A stretch of 5,687 bases of DNA from Bradyrhizobiaceae bacterium (GTDB lineage: Bacteria; Pseudomonadota; Alphaproteobacteria; Rhizobiales; Hyphomicrobiaceae), in NCBI GenBank assembly GCA_947475855.1, contig CANJPN010000427.1, forward strand, positions 1 to 5,687. The letters run 5' to 3'. The position numbers were made by a program, and so were the translations under genes. The notes under the pieces are model-generated. The model was not told the origin of the DNA, searched no databases, and saw only the letters and a program-made list of their open reading frames with translations. Position 1 is the stretch's first letter. Each line of letters starts with the position of its first letter. Positions 4,995 through 5,687 of this stretch are shown here, piece by piece.

Positions 4995-5687
4995 GTGGAA
5001 ACACTTCGCCAACTGATCGCCAAGCCCGAGCTGACCGTCGCGCCGCTGGTGCTCAATCCCTTGATGGCGCGGATGGCGGAGGATGCCGGCTTCAAGGCGA
5101 TCTATCTCGGCGGCGGCTCGCTCGGCTGGCTGCAGTGCGTGACAGAAGCCAACATCACGCTGCCGGAGATGGCTCGCGTCGCCGTCGACATCCGCACAGT
5201 CTGCCGGCTGCCGATCATCCTCGATGCCGGCGGCGGCTGGGGCGATCCCGCCCACATGCACCGCACGGTCGGTTTGAGCGAGGCCGCTGGTTTCGCCGCC
5301 ATCGAGGTCGAGGACCAGGTGCTGCCGCGGCGGTTTCATCATCATGTCGGCCAGGAGCGCCTCGTGCCCACCGAATTCATGGTGCAACGGATCCAGGAAT
5401 GCATCGCAGCGCGCACGTCGCCCGACATGATGATCATTGCACGCACCAACGCCTCGCGCACCGAAGGCATCGAAGGCGCGGTGCGGAAGGCGGAAGCCTT
5501 CCACAAAGCCGGCGCGGATATGCTGTTCGTGCACACCCGCACCGAAGCCGACATCCGCTTCGTCGGCGAGCGGCTGCCCGCGCCGCTGATGATCTTCGCA
5601 CCCGAGGATGGGTTTGGCAGTTATCCGCTATCGCGCGCCGATTTCGCGAGCCTGGGATACCGCCTCGCCTGCTCGTCGGGATCGGCG
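4995..5687 (+). CDS. isocitrate lyase/PEP mutase superfamily enzyme (3' end outside window)
   Basis: From GTG 4995 the frame stays open to the window end (231 residues). It shows the order of an ICL/PEP-mutase TIM barrel: APLVLNPLMARMAEDAGFKA (16-35), YLGGGSLG (37-44), DAGGGWGDP (77-85), IEVEDQVLPRRFHHH (103-117) and MMIIARTNA (145-153). Family members break or form C-C or C-P bonds next to a carboxylate, with Mg2+ held by acidic residues. They include methylisocitrate lyase, oxaloacetate decarboxylase, PEP mutase and carboxyphosphonoenolpyruvate mutase. The lyase loop KKCGH, which carries the catalytic Cys, is replaced by RRFHH, so isocitrate or methylisocitrate lyase activity is unlikely. 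The second Asp of the usual metal-binding D-x-D is Gly79. A decarboxylase or hydrolase on an oxaloacetate-like substrate is one guess. GAGAGG six bases upstream supports the GTG start. Confidence 0.87.
   Translation, partial: METLRQLIAKPELTVAPLVLNPLMARMAEDAGFKAIYLGGGSLGWLQCVTEANITLPEMARVAVDIRTVCRLPIILDAGGGWGDPAHMHRTVGLSEAAGFAAIEVEDQVLPRRFHHHVGQERLVPTEFMVQRIQECIAARTSPDMMIIARTNASRTEGIEGAVRKAEAFHKAGADMLFVHTRTEADIRFVGERLPAPLMIFAPEDGFGSYPLSRADFASLGYRLACSSGSA

Noticed and set aside
3952..5016. Plus-strand open frame of 354 codons
   Set aside because: It runs antisense through the SDR gene, then across the TPR remnant and palindrome in the wrong frame. Its composition is Ser/Arg/Thr-rich with no recognisable domain.
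4845..5534. Minus-strand open frame of 229 codons at the right edge
   Set aside because: It lies opposite the PEP-mutase-like gene, which has clear motifs and a ribosome binding site. The minus product is His/Arg/Asp-rich shadow sequence.
1..5687. A defence system, mobile element or other undescribed multi-gene system
   Set aside because: All intact genes fall into known housekeeping or metabolic families. No transposase, integrase, nuclease, toxin or CRISPR repeat is visible, and the TPR remnant alone is not enough.

Overview
The window is high-GC DNA with the gene set and protein style of an alphaproteobacterium, most likely a Bradyrhizobium/Rhodopseudomonas-type member of the Hyphomicrobiales (Rhizobiales). 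This placement is inference from protein resemblance and base composition. No 16S rRNA or other taxonomic marker is present. The content is mostly ordinary chromosomal housekeeping and metabolic genes; I found no RNA gene, CRISPR array, insertion sequence or phage gene.

Layout from left to right. The left edge (1-459, +) is the C-terminal part of a major facilitator transporter. It is followed by a secreted protein with three FG-GAP/VCBS-type calcium-binding repeats (513-1517, +). A minus-strand cluster converges on it with a 4-base gap. In transcription order this cluster is an IscU/NifU-like Fe-S scaffold (2817-2368), a small cupin (2306-1842) and yidD (1842-1522); cupin and yidD share one base in a TGATG stop/start overlap. 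A 161-base divergent region (2818-2978) separates the scaffold from folE, GTP cyclohydrolase I (2979-3680, +). folE ends 12 bases from the stop of a convergent short-chain dehydrogenase/reductase (3693-4454, -).

The 540 bases from 4455 to 4994 hold no intact gene. They contain the frameshifted 3' remnant of a tetratricopeptide-repeat gene (about 4560-4843), a perfect 16-bp inverted repeat with a 4-base loop (4867-4902), and the leader of the last gene. The right edge (4995 onward, +, GTG start, cut by the window end) is an isocitrate lyase/PEP mutase superfamily enzyme.

Functional links are limited. The Fe-S scaffold, yidD and folE form a housekeeping neighbourhood that I recall from other Rhizobiales, with the cupin as an extra member. 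The transporter, the VCBS protein, the dehydrogenase and the PEP-mutase-like enzyme look like independent units. I see no convincing evidence of an undescribed multi-gene system. The points most worth a second look are the TPR pseudogene with its single-base lesion, the palindrome, the missing third cysteine in the scaffold protein, and the altered active-site signature of the PEP-mutase-like enzyme.
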